Assembly: GCF_000801105.2 (NCBI RefSeq)
Contig: NC_079519.1
Coordinates: 14,491,547-14,555,546 of the forward strand
Source of the DNA: Raphanus sativus
Taxonomy: Eukaryota; Streptophyta; Magnoliopsida; Brassicales; Brassicaceae
Reading direction: 5' to 3'
Length of the DNA: 64,000 bases
Shown here one piece after another: positions 54,454 through 64,000 of the stretch. Each line of letters starts with the position of its first letter. Positions within the stretch are counted from its first letter, which is position 1. The notes under the pieces are model-generated. The model was not told where the DNA came from, made no database searches, and was given only the letters and a program-made list of their open reading frames with translations. A program made the position numbers and the translations under genes.

Positions 54454-56331
54454 ATGAAGAAAAGATTTTTAGCTTATTCAAAGAAGCAACCTGCTGGTTT
54501 ATGTACGATTCGTAAGTCTACGAGGGATGTAACGATCGACACGCTCCAAGCAGCATCGATCGATAGCATACACCACAAATCGATCGACATCGTCCATCAC
54601 GAATCGATCGACACCCTACAAGAACCGGTGATCGACAGAGTACACAAATCGTCAAACGACACTGTTCACGCGAACACTGTTCACATGGGTACTGTTCACC
54701 GAGGTACTGTTCATCGTGGTACTATTCACGCGGGTACTGTTCATCAAGGTACTATTCATCCGATTACTATTCATCCGATTACTGTTCATCCCGGTACTAT
54801 TCATCGAAGTACTGTTCACAAAAACACTGTTCACCCGAACACTGTTCATCCGAAATCGATCGACACTATTCATTCTGTGTCGATCGATACTGTTCATAGT
54901 GACACTGTTCATCGCGACACTTTTCATCCGACGTCGATCGACACTGTTCATCCCGTGTCAGTCGATACTGTTCACTTCAACACTGTTCACCGAAGCACTG
55001 TTCACCGAAACACTGTTCATCGCGACACTGTTCATCGTGGTACTCTTCATCACGATACTGTTCATCGTGGTACTGTTCATCAAAATACTGTTCATCGCGG
55101 TACTTTTCATCAAAACATTGTTCACCGCGACACTGTTCATTCGGGTACTGTTCATCCGGACACTGTTCATCCGACGCCGAAAAATTCTGTTCATCAAGAG
55201 TCAACCAACACCACTTGCGGGAAAACAACGGAGGTAAGAGCACTCATACTTAAGATCGATAGGAGAGGTATCTGGAGAGACAAAGAATGTCGCCCTTGCA
55301 ACCACAGAGGACAATCGATTAATGCAGATGGTGATGTAATCCCTAATGTAATTGATGTTGCTGAGACAAACGACTTTATTTTGACAAGCCAATGGTATGA
55401 TTTGGGAAGCGAAGATCCTTTCAAAGGTCTTCCTTTTGAAAACCCCAAAGATCTTATCAAGACACTCGAGGATTTAGCCTCATCAGCCATCTCATCAGCA
55501 AACAAGCAGAATGAGGTACATGTAGATCACATTATCTGCAAGATTTTCCCATATTTTTTATCTGGAGATGTTTTTAGCTGGTTCAGTAAGTTGCAGCCAA
55601 GATCTTTAACTTGTTGGGAAGACATCAAAAGCGCATTCCTAGGTAAATTTTTCAGTGAAGCTGTAGCAATTCGAAGTAAAAGGTTTGACTACATGATTGA
55701 GAAGATGACTGAAGATCATGAGAAAGGAATAATGACTAGTATCAGCCAGATTCTTGATTATGTCTACAGTGAGCAGAATGGAGATCCCGAGACCCCAACA
55801 ACTCACGTCAAGCAGCCAGACATTCAAGATCAACATGCTTATGAGGATACACAGAGGGACGAACTGAACAGAGGACAGCTGGTCAACCATAGTACAGTTG
55901 AGGATGATGAACAAGATGGATCTGGAGAGCCGAGCATAGTAGAAAAAGCTGATACAAGTGATTCTATTTCAGCATCGATCGATATCGGCACTTCAGAAAT
56001 GATCGATACAGACTTGTCTCATCGATCAATACCTCTCGAAATCCTTGATGCTACTGCTGTGAATGCTGGGACAGAACGACAAAGAGCACTCAGAGACTAC
56101 AACAGTCCTGAGGATTTTTATGCTAAAAGGTCTGCATTGCGTCGTTCAACTTTCCAGAGTTCCATCCCTGAGCTACCTACTGCATATATCTCTCTTGTGG
56201 GTCAGACTCCTTTTCATGGTCTTCATTATGAAGATGCCACTAACCACTTAGAGGCATTCGAAGATTTAGCTTCGACCATCAAATGCAATGGAGTCCCTGA
56301 AGACTACTACTTCTGCAAATTATTCTCATAG
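54454..56331 (+). pseudogene. A2 TVH-repeat plus gag-like ORF (unit 2), prematurely stopped
   Basis: From MKKRFLAY the protein has SID..H text (residues about 25-70), then about 35 TVH pentapeptides to about residue 245. A first gag-like domain follows at about 325-400 (NPKDLIKTLEDLASSAISSA, FPYFLSGDVFSWFSKLQPRS, CWEDIKSAFLGKFFSEA). A second starts at about 590 (GLHYEDATNHLEAFEDLAST). It ends at a TAG (TAT in unit 3) just inside the second domain. About 190 bp present in unit 3 are then missing, which shifts the remaining frame. Both gag-like segments have the Athila gag pattern F-G-L-hh--DhhC-hF--SL-G-A--W. Confidence 0.9.
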
Positions 56332-57778
56332 TCTCTTGCTGGAGAAGCAACATGTTGGTTCAGGAAGTTCAGCATCGACCGACCCCGCAACCTCGACATC
56401 GATCGATAACATCACTTCAGCATCGATAGCCACCAGCACCTCCGAGTCGAGCGATACATACTTTGATCATCGATCGATACCACTTGAAGTCCCTGAAAGT
56501 TCGTGTTGTCCTCAAGACATTGCAGACTCGACTTAGAAGAGCATTGATGTATCAAGTTGTTATCCTGACCCAGATGAAGAAAAAGAGATCACCATGGAAG
56601 ATTTCTTAGAGCTAGAAGAATTTTTGGAGTTAGAGGGTGGAGAACAACTTGGAGACTTGGATTCGAGTGTAGAAGTCACTTTGGAAGACTTCATAGAGCT
56701 GGAGGAATGGCTTGAGTCAGAAAAGAAGCTTGATGACGAGCGGAACACTATGAGAAAAGATTTGGAGACTTCGTCAAAGGCTAGAATCGATCGATACCAA
56801 CCCGATGAGATCGATCAACATCCACCATTCATCATCGATCGACACCCACCCGAGTGCATCGATCGACACACATCGTTTGATGAGCTACCAGGATACACAG
56901 TTAAGCTGGAACCGATTAAAGTGAGAATGCACAAGTCTAAGACCTCATACCTTGCTGTCCCTGAACATTTAAGACCCATATGCGCAGAAGAAGCTGCTGG
57001 GATTTGCAAAAGAATGAAGAGGATACATGACCCTGTGAAAATTGTGGTTCCCTATGCCGTGGTTGAAGCTGAATCTCCTATAACACCAGATAGAGGTATA
57101 CGTCTTGATTCCTATAATGGAGTATTTAAGGATCATCAGCATGTAGTAGCTTCTCAGAGAGAGATGAGGTGTAGAACTGAAGTCGACAAATGCCTCAGAG
57201 AAGAAGCCTCGATCGACACTGTTCAGAAAAAATTGATCGATAATATCACTCCACCATCGATCGACATCTACCGGATACCACCGATCGACATCTACCATAT
57301 ACCACCGATCGACATCATCAATCTGTCATTGATCGATACTACCACTGGTTCATCGATCGATAGCAGACGCGAATCAGAGCAGAATGAGTATGAAGTGTGT
57401 GGAAATATTTTTAATGGAGATACCACCACGCATTCAGACAAGTCTGGGGGAAAGATGATGATGAATTGGAGGAAGAGGAAAAGAACCAAAAGGGATCCCC
57501 AGTTATCATTGATTCCTTACTTCTCCGATGATGTCAGGAAATCTGGAGCGAGACTACACAAGTCTGTGGAAAAGAAGACGAGAAATTGGAAGAAGCGGAA
57601 ACGAACCAAGGGAGGTTCTCAGTTACCATTGACTCCTTACTTTTCAGATTGTGTTAGGACATCCAGAGTGCGCAGCAGATGCTTCACACATCCGTTTGCA
57701 AAGCTTAAAGCACTCCTTATTGCTGAGATGATAGACAAAGGAGAAAAATCTATGGAGGAGGCTTTCACACAAGAATGA
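56332..57778 (+). pseudogene. C-terminal part of the A2 ORF (unit 2), out of frame
   Basis: The open stretch 56594-57778 begins MEDFLELEEFLELEGGEQLG, which in unit 3 is in frame with the gag part, so it is the C-terminus of the same protein and not a separate gene. It is strongly acidic first, then has IDRYQP/IDRHPP repeats over TCGATCGA motifs. Next comes a conserved-looking block (YTVKLEPIKVRMHKSKTSYL, HDPVKIVVPYAVVEAESPIT), a second SID-rich tract, and a basic tail with two copies of NWRKRKRTKR/NWKKRKRTKG. The end is FAKLKALLIAEMIDKGEKSM and TGA at 57776. I do not recognise its function. The KRKR repeats could be nuclear-localisation or nucleic-acid-binding segments. Confidence 0.8.
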
Positions 57779-58250
57779 TAAAGTCTCAAAGATTGGACAT
57801 TGAGATTTGTTTTGGAGCATTTTCTCATTCTCATCCGGACTAAATCAAATCTCCAAAAGTCAAGCTCATGACTAAAAATAAGCGCTGAGTGGGAGGCAAC
57901 CCACTGTTAGGTTTGTTTTAAATTTGGTTTTATTTTCATATACTACTGATTTTTGTTTTTAATTATTGCATGTAAAAAAAAATAAAAAATTTGTTTTATA
58001 TTTATCTTTTACTGGTTTTTAGTGTTTTATATATGTTAAGTAAAAATCAGGAGTTATAATCAAGGAAGATGAGTTTCCACAAGAATCGACGATGACTGCG
58101 CAGCATCGGTCGACAGAGCATTAATAGCATCGATCGATCGCCACTTAATTGTGTTGATTGATAGAGCATCAAGAGTATCGAAGGCCACTTAACTGTGTTG
58201 GTCAATATTCACATCAAAGTTAGGTATACTGTTTTTCCTTGTTAATTATT
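57779..58250. other. A2 non-coding DNA after ORF
   Basis: It holds GCTGAGTGGGAGGCAACCC (57886-57904), a motif also found inverted at 24762-24780, then A/T-rich DNA and TCGATCGA motifs near 58132. No gene. Confidence 0.65.
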
Positions 58251-58950
58251 GTCCTTATGATTTATTCTCCCACCAAACTTAGACTGTATAACACTGGTAA
58301 CAGTGTTGTTTAAGTCTAGGGGAGGTCGTACTAATATTATAATTTAGATTAGCTATTTAGAGAAGGGACCCGAGTAAACGATTGCCTTAGTATCGACCGA
58401 CGAGAAGAAGTCGATATCGATCGCCATAACCAAATATGCCACGACCGATGACAACACATTTACATCGATCAACATCTATTCCGGTCAGGTATTTCGTTCT
58501 AACTTGTTAAATTGAGTACTTATGGTTTATTTCTCACCAACCTCCGACTTGATAACAACATTATATTGTTATTTAAGTCTGGGGGAGGTTCTACTGATAT
58601 TGTGTTTTAGTTAAAAAAAAAAAAGATCCAGGTAAACGATTGCTCTGTACATCGCCCGATGAGACCAGCTCGATATCGATCTCCAGCGCTTCATATCAAA
58701 CGATCGATTGTCTCTTCATTGTGTCAAACGATCTCTCTAGCCATAGACTGATGGGATCAACTCGATATCGGTCGACAACGCTTCATCTTCAATGATCGAT
58801 TGATACTTCGTTGTGTCGATCGACAGACATCAGCGAGCTGGTATATCGTTCTTACTTGTTAATTTTGTGCCATTGATTTATTATTTTCACCTTACCACCG
58901 ACTGCGTTACACTGGGGACAGTGTAATTTAAGTCTGGGGGGATTACTAAT
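58251..58950. repeat. Three diverged tandem units, each ending in a polypurine-like AAGTCTGGGGGA
   Basis: Units end at about 58322 (AAGTCTAGGGGAG), 58584 (AAGTCTGGGGGAG) and 58942 (AAGTCTGGGGGGA). Each is preceded by a TTGTTA...TTATT..CACC segment and a short CGATCGA-type stretch. They resemble successive duplications of the element's 3' end. Confidence 0.7.
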
Positions 58951-59918
58951 ATCTATCTACTTGATGAATCTTATTTAAAACGTTTTCGGCTCATGAAGGG
59001 GATATAATCTTAATCGATTTATTACTTGTCATGTAACCACTCTTTAGACTAGTCTTAGATTTACTAACTTCAGAAGTACTAGAGATACTAAAGTGGATCA
59101 ACCTGTCAACTATGAGATTGTTTGAAGGAACCAAAGCTGACCTCCAACCTAATACTGACTTGATTTGCTTGTCTTGGGGCTTCGTATACAAGGGATCGGA
59201 ATCCTCCTGCAAGTCTGGAAGGTAAAAAGTCTATGTGTTTCTGGTTCCCTTTCTTCTCTCTCTTCGGCATCTCAAGATCTAAGTTTATAAAAAAAAAGAT
59301 TGATATGATTTCTTGAGAGGCAGAGGGATAGGTAAATTACCTATGACCCCATTATTCCAAATCCCAAGGATGATCACACATTGTGGAAACGAGGGATAGG
59401 TAAATTACCTGAGACCCCATTATTCGCTACACTTTGTCAAAATGTATGAGTTACAAATGCAAATGTCAATGAGATAGACTAGATGACCTGTGTTGGCATC
59501 AAAACCTATTGAAATTAAACTAATAAGAGATCCAGAGAAGAGAGATGAGGGGAGAAAGGGATCAGAGAAGACTACCTGTGTGTTCAGAAACTTGTTTGAG
59601 TTGAATCCATGTGTCCTTTGATCGATACTCCCAAGGTAAAGCCTACACTTTTATTTTATGCAAGAAATGAGGTTAGTAGAGGGGATTGTCAGACAGGATC
59701 TGTTAGGTTGTGGAACTAGTGGAATTTGGTTGCTATACTAGGATATTGTATAATGTGCTTCTAAGGTTAGGATGTTTAATGATTTGGTTTGCACTACTAG
59801 AGAGAAGATGAACTGAGTTTTCAAAATCATTTGAGTCCCTACTGCTTTCAAACCTCTTTCAGAGAGACTGCCTGTTGGTTTTGCTTGAGGACAAGCAAAA
59901 GGGTAAGTCTGGGGGAGT
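58951..59918. other. A2 3' internal non-coding region, unit 2
   Basis: It is nearly identical to 51861-52874. It contains the repeated GATAGGTAAATTACCT pair and ends at the polypurine tract AAGTCTGGGGGAG (59905-59917). No gene. Confidence 0.75.
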
Positions 59919-61367
59919 TGATATACCATGGATTTTACCCATTTTTATCCATGTTATATAAGTGTTTTATATACTATTTACTATGTATTGGAGTCTATTT
60001 AGAGTATTTACAGGTTCAGGGACGATTTGGAGATATATGGTGATTTTGGTGTTTTTTGGAGTCTTTCGAGTGCAGAACTGCACAGACGCTTCAGATGTTT
60101 AGTTCTCGATGGAGATCTTCCCACAGTTGGATTTGTCTCATTTTTGACACAAGATAGAGCTTTGAGTTAGCTTTCCAATGCCACCGGTTTGAGATCAATC
60201 CAACGGTTAGATCGGAAGTTATGCTCATTTTACTGAAGAGTGGTCAGTCTGCCTCGCGAGAGAAGGCTGTCGAGAAGAGGATTGTATGTCGATCGACACA
60301 GCACACTGCATGTCGATCGACAGGGACATCAGAACTTGGGCTGAGTATATTTCATGACCGACTGAAGCCCAGGAGTCACCACAAAGTTACCAAAATACCC
60401 TTGACGAACAGAAACCATATTTATGTTATTTCTAAGCCATTGTTGACGGCTACGCTTCAGACGCTCTTTACGCTTTCATTGTTTCTCTTAGAAGAGAAGG
60501 GAGGAACTCCTTGAGAGTCCTCCTGGAACTCCTTTGCTTTTGGATTATTTATCTATTGCTTTTCATCTATTCATCTATGATTTCTGTGACAAACTTCATG
60601 TCTGAATAGATCCACCTGTTAGATCTATGGTTCAGATAGGTTTGTGGGATTAGCCCCAAACTATACTTGCTAAGTTGTGATATTCATCAAATGGATTGAA
60701 CTCTATGCTTGTTCTAGATTAGCTAACTAGAACATAGATCACTAGGATCTTTGATTATCTTGAATTATCCATTTGAGCTTGCGTGTCTCCCGTTGAGAAA
60801 AACGACAGTTCCTCCTTGAGACCTTGTGGTCATATTCGGCTCGCGCCTAGGCAGATCTAGAAGCCGTCGATCGATATCCCGACAGGTGAATCGATCGGTG
60901 CTGCGAAAGGTGTATCGCTCGATATCTCAAAAGGATATCGACCGACTCTTTTTCTGTTTCATCATGCGAAAGGTGTGGCCAGAGATCTAGATATTTTAAC
61001 CAGTGATTCATTCACATATGTTAAGCGGCTGAGATCTATAGTATCATGCAAGCAACTTATTAAAGCATTTATAGAGATTATAATCTCCATTCCTGAATAG
61101 AAGCCCTAGATCTAGCTACCATCCTTCCATCAAACAGCTCATTGCCAAGCTGAACAATTATATTGTTCATCTTGTTTACTGTTTTATTTACTGCTTTACC
61201 ATATTCATTTACTGCTTTATAATTTATTTACTGTTAGCCTACCTTAATCATAACTATTAGATCTAGTGTGTGCCTTAGCTCCTTGTGGATTCGATCCCTA
61301 AGTACTACAACTTGACCTCTTTTGATGAGAGTAAAAATCACTCCTTAGGGTAATTTGAGTGATATTA
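59919..61367 (+). repeat. A2 array LTR 3 (1449 bp)
   Basis: It starts TGATATACCATGG and ends GAGTGATATTA; the last CA is changed to TA. It is the shared LTR between units 2 and 3. Motif pairs TCGATCGACA are at about 60290 and 60313. Confidence 0.95.
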
Positions 61368-61371
61368 AATT

Positions 61372-61388
61372 TGGCGCCGTTGCCGGGG
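61372..61388 (+). other. A2 PBS, array unit 3
   Basis: TGGCGCCGTTGCCGGGG, identical to unit 2. Confidence 0.92.
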
Positions 61389-61500
61389 AGCTTCGATCGC
61401 CATTAGATCTTGTTTAGTTAGATTTTGTTTAGGTTTTATTATTGTTCAAAAATCTCATAAATTTTTTTTCTTCTGTTTCAGGTACATACCAGAAGTGACA

Positions 61501-64000
61501 ATGAAGAAAGGATTTTTAGCTTATTCAAAGAAGCAACCTGCTGGTTTATGCACGATTCGTAAGTCTACGAGGGATGTAACGATCGACATCCTCCAAGCAG
61601 CATCAATCGATAGCATACACCACAAATCGATCGACATCGTCCATCACGAATCGATCGACACCCTACAAGAACCGGTGATCGATAGAGTACACAAATCGTC
61701 AAACGACACTGTTCATGCGAACACTGTTCACATGGGTACTATTCACCGAGGTACTGTTCATCGTGGTACTATTCACACGGGAACTGTTCATCAAGGTACT
61801 ATTCATCCGATTACTATTCATCCGATCACTATTCATCCGATTGCTGTTCATCCCGGTACTATTCATCGGAGTACTGTTCATGAAAACACTGTTCACCCGA
61901 ACACTGTTCATCCAAAATCGATCGACACTATTCATTCTGTGTCGATCAATACTGTTCATCGTGACACTGTTCATCGCGACACTATTCATCCGACGTCGAT
62001 CGACACTGTTCATCCCATGTCGATCAATACTGTTCACTTCAACACTGTTCACCGAAGCACTGTTCACCGAAACACTGTTCATCGCGACACTGTTCATCGT
62101 GATACTGTTCATCGTGGTACTGTTCATCGTGACAATGTTTATCGCGGTACTGTTCATCAAAACACAGTTCATCGCGTTTCTGTTCATCAAAACACTGTTC
62201 ACTGCAACACTGTTCATTCGGGTACTGTTCATCCGACGCCGAAAAATTCTGTTCATCAAGAGTCAACCGACACCACTAACGGGAAAACAAGGGAGGTAAG
62301 AGCAATCATACTTAAGATTGATAAGAGAGGTATTTGGCGAGACGAAGAATGTCTCCCTTGCAACCACAGAGGAAAATCGATTAATGCAGATGGTGATGTA
62401 GTCCCTAATATAATTGATGTTACTGAGACAAACGACTTTATTTTGACAAGCCAATGGTATGATTTGGGAAGCGAGGACCCTTTCAAAGGTCTTCCTTTTG
62501 AAATCCCCAAAGATCTTATCAAGACACTCGAGGATTTAGCCTCATCAGCCCTCTCATCAGCAAACAAGCAGAATGAGGTACATGTAGATCACATTATCTG
62601 CAAGATTTTCCCATATTTTTTATCTGGAGATGCTTTTAGCTGGTTCAGTAAGTTGCAGCCAAGATCTCTAACTTGTTGGGAAGACATCAAAAGCGCATTC
62701 CTAGGTAAATTTTTCAGTGAAGCTGTAGCAATTCGAAGTAAAAGGTTTGACTACATGATTGAGAAGATGACTGAAGATCATGAGAAAGGAATAATGACTA
62801 GTATCAGCCAGATTCTTGATTATGTCTACAGCGAGCAGAATGGAGATCCCGAGACCCCAACAACTCACGTCAAGCAGCCAGACATTCAAGATCAATATGC
62901 TTATGAGGATACACAGAGGGACGAACTGAACAGAGGACAGCTGGTCAACCATAGTATAGTTGAGGATGATGAACAAGATCGATCTGGAGAGCCGAGCATA
63001 GTAGAAAAAGCTGATACAAGTGATTCGATTTCAGCATCGATCGATATCGGCACTTCAGAAATGATCGATACAGACTTGTCTCATCGATCAATACCTCTCG
63101 AAATCCCTGATGCTACTGCTGTGAATGCTGGGACAGAACGACAAAGAGCACTCAGAGACTACAACAGTCCTGAGGATTTTTATGCTAAAAGGTCTGCATT
63201 GTGTCGTTCAACTTTCCAGAGTTCCATCCCTGAGCTACCTACTGCATATATCTCTCTTGTGGGTCAGACTCCTTTTCATGGTCTTCATTATGAAGATGCC
63301 ACTAACCACTTAGAGGCATTCGAAGATTTAGCTTCGACCATCAAATGCAATGGAGTCCCTGTAGACTACTACTTCTGCAAATTATTCTCATATTCTCTTG
63401 CTGGAGAAGCAGCATGTTGGTTCAGGAAGTTGCCACAAGGATCTGTTACTACCTGGAAAGACATCACAAACGCCTTCCTCAACAACTTCCGATGTGATGC
63501 TGCAGCAAATCTAAAGATTGAGAAGAGAGCTATGCTGGAATATATGGTAGAGGATGATGAACAGATGGCACCTGAAGAACTGAGTAGAGTAGAAGAAGCC
63601 GATATTAGTGACACAAGCTCAGCATCGACCGACCCCGCAACCTCGACATCGATCGATAACATCACTTCAGCATCGATAGCCACCAGCACCTCCGAGTCGA
63701 GCGATACATACTTTGATCATCGATCGATACCACTTGAAATCCCTGAAAGTTCGTGTTGTCCTCAGGACATTGTAGACTCGACACAGAAGAGCATTGATGT
63801 ATCAAGTTGTTATCCTGACCCAGATGAAGAAAAAGAGATCACCATGGAAGATTTCTTAGAGATAGAAGAATTTTTGGAGTTAGAGGGTGGAGAACAACTT
63901 GGAGACTTGGATTCGAGTGTAGAAGTCACTTTGGAAGACTTCATAGAGCTGGAGGAATGGCTTGAGTCAGAAAAGAAGCTTGATGACGAGCGGAACACTA
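61501..64000 (+). CDS. A2 TVH-repeat / double-gag protein, open to window end (at least 833 codons)
   Basis: ATG 61501 follows the acceptor-like CTGTTTCAG and CATACCAGAAGTGACA. I read every codon to 64000 and found no stop. The order is basic N-terminus (MKKGFLAYSKKQPAGLCTIR), SID..H tract, about 38 TVH/TIH pentapeptides (residues about 75-255), then first gag-like domain (about 330-405; FPYFLSGDAFSWFSKLQPRS). A Ser/Asp-rich linker follows, then a complete second gag-like domain (about 590-680; FSYSLAGEAACWFRKLPQGS, TWKDITNAFLNNFRCDAAAN), then the acidic MEDFLEIEEFLELE segment in frame at 63844. By comparison with unit 2 the protein would continue about 390 residues past that Met. Function is unknown; the gag-like parts suggest particle formation. 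Confidence 0.88.
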   Translation, partial: MKKGFLAYSKKQPAGLCTIRKSTRDVTIDILQAASIDSIHHKSIDIVHHESIDTLQEPVIDRVHKSSNDTVHANTVHMGTIHRGTVHRGTIHTGTVHQGTIHPITIHPITIHPIAVHPGTIHRSTVHENTVHPNTVHPKSIDTIHSVSINTVHRDTVHRDTIHPTSIDTVHPMSINTVHFNTVHRSTVHRNTVHRDTVHRDTVHRGTVHRDNVYRGTVHQNTVHRVSVHQNTVHCNTVHSGTVHPTPKNSVHQESTDTTNGKTREVRAIILKIDKRGIWRDEECLPCNHRGKSINADGDVVPNIIDVTETNDFILTSQWYDLGSEDPFKGLPFEIPKDLIKTLEDLASSALSSANKQNEVHVDHIICKIFPYFLSGDAFSWFSKLQPRSLTCWEDIKSAFLGKFFSEAVAIRSKRFDYMIEKMTEDHEKGIMTSISQILDYVYSEQNGDPETPTTHVKQPDIQDQYAYEDTQRDELNRGQLVNHSIVEDDEQDRSGEPSIVEKADTSDSISASIDIGTSEMIDTDLSHRSIPLEIPDATAVNAGTERQRALRDYNSPEDFYAKRSALCRSTFQSSIPELPTAYISLVGQTPFHGLHYEDATNHLEAFEDLASTIKCNGVPVDYYFCKLFSYSLAGEAACWFRKLPQGSVTTWKDITNAFLNNFRCDAAANLKIEKRAMLEYMVEDDEQMAPEELSRVEEADISDTSSASTDPATSTSIDNITSASIATSTSESSDTYFDHRSIPLEIPESSCCPQDIVDSTQKSIDVSSCYPDPDEEKEITMEDFLEIEEFLELEGGEQLGDLDSSVEVTLEDFIELEEWLESEKKLDDERNT

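Larger units (their letters stand above)
54325..59918 (+). mobile_element. A2 array unit 2 internal region (5.6 kb), gag-like only
   Basis: It contains PBS, TVH-repeat and double-gag ORF, a second ORF piece, repeated polypurine-like motifs and a final polypurine tract. I find no protease DTG/DLG, no RT, RNase H or integrase motif in any frame over 5.6 kb. With flanking LTRs this is a non-autonomous element. Confidence 0.9.
61368..64000 (+). mobile_element. A2 array unit 3 internal region, continues past window
   Basis: PBS, leader and long ORF are colinear with unit 2 but without its stop and its 190-bp deletion. It is the best preserved unit. The 3' half and closing LTR are outside the window. 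Confidence 0.9.

Noticed and set aside
54652..55237. Regular 15-bp repeats considered as a CRISPR-like or satellite array
   Set aside because: Units are contiguous with no spacers, translate in frame with the flanking protein, and the setting is a plant retroelement.
56560..56748. Ser-rich minus-strand ORF (also at 63810-63998)
   Set aside because: Shadow of the acidic Glu/Leu-rich coding segment on the plus strand, which is in frame with the large A2 ORF in unit 3.

Overview
The window is a block of plant repetitive DNA made almost entirely of nested LTR retrotransposons. I see no intact host gene. The Athila-like and Tat-like Ty3/gypsy families, a CACTA DNA transposon carrying an SMC4 gene fragment with plant-type introns, and TTTAGGG-like motifs point to a Brassicaceae genome, probably pericentromeric heterochromatin. 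A Brassica or Raphanus-like species is likely, but that is inference from the style of the repeats.

Working names: T1 = Tat-like, LTR TGTTGGGGTC...TTCCCACA. T2 = Tat-like, LTR TGTTGGGCCC...CCCTCACA. T3 = a Tat-like family seen mainly through its antisense ORF. A1 = Athila-like, LTR TGATATATGG...GTGTATCA. A2 = Athila-like, LTR TGATATACC...GATATCA, rich in TCGATCGA.

Layout. 1-6650: T1 copy (minus), cut by the window start, with a broken gag-protease and an antisense ORF (aORF). 6651-6887: T2 LTR end. 6888-9313: 3' end and LTR of A1. 9314-12226: T1-related pol fragment and LTR (minus). 12227-15523: T3 region with degenerate tandem repeats and an aORF. 15524-23355: A1 5' LTR plus gag-pro-RT-RNaseH-IN, all decayed, split by a solo A2-type LTR with a perfect target-site duplication (TSD). 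23356-26198: A2-type fragments. 26199-42101: a minus-strand A2 element whose gag is split by a 4657-bp CACTA element (26591-31247, TSD TTC) and whose LTR is split by a complete 8527-bp T1 element (32328-40854, TSD GGAAC). 42102-48280: Tat fragments, two copies of the aORF tail and a T2 LTR-gag. 48281-64000: a head-to-tail A2 array that shares LTRs (LTR-internal-LTR-internal-LTR-internal).

How the parts work together. T1 encodes only gag and protease on its sense strand and a separately promoted gene on the opposite strand, so it must borrow RT and integrase. The A2 array units encode no recognisable protease, RT or integrase. Their one long ORF joins a tract of about 40 five-residue TVH repeats to two gag-like domains. 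The last unit keeps this frame open from 61501 to the window end (at least 833 codons) and is the best candidate for an undescribed system here. The CACTA element has copied the last exons of the condensin gene SMC4 with splice sites intact, and possibly a Utp14-like exon.
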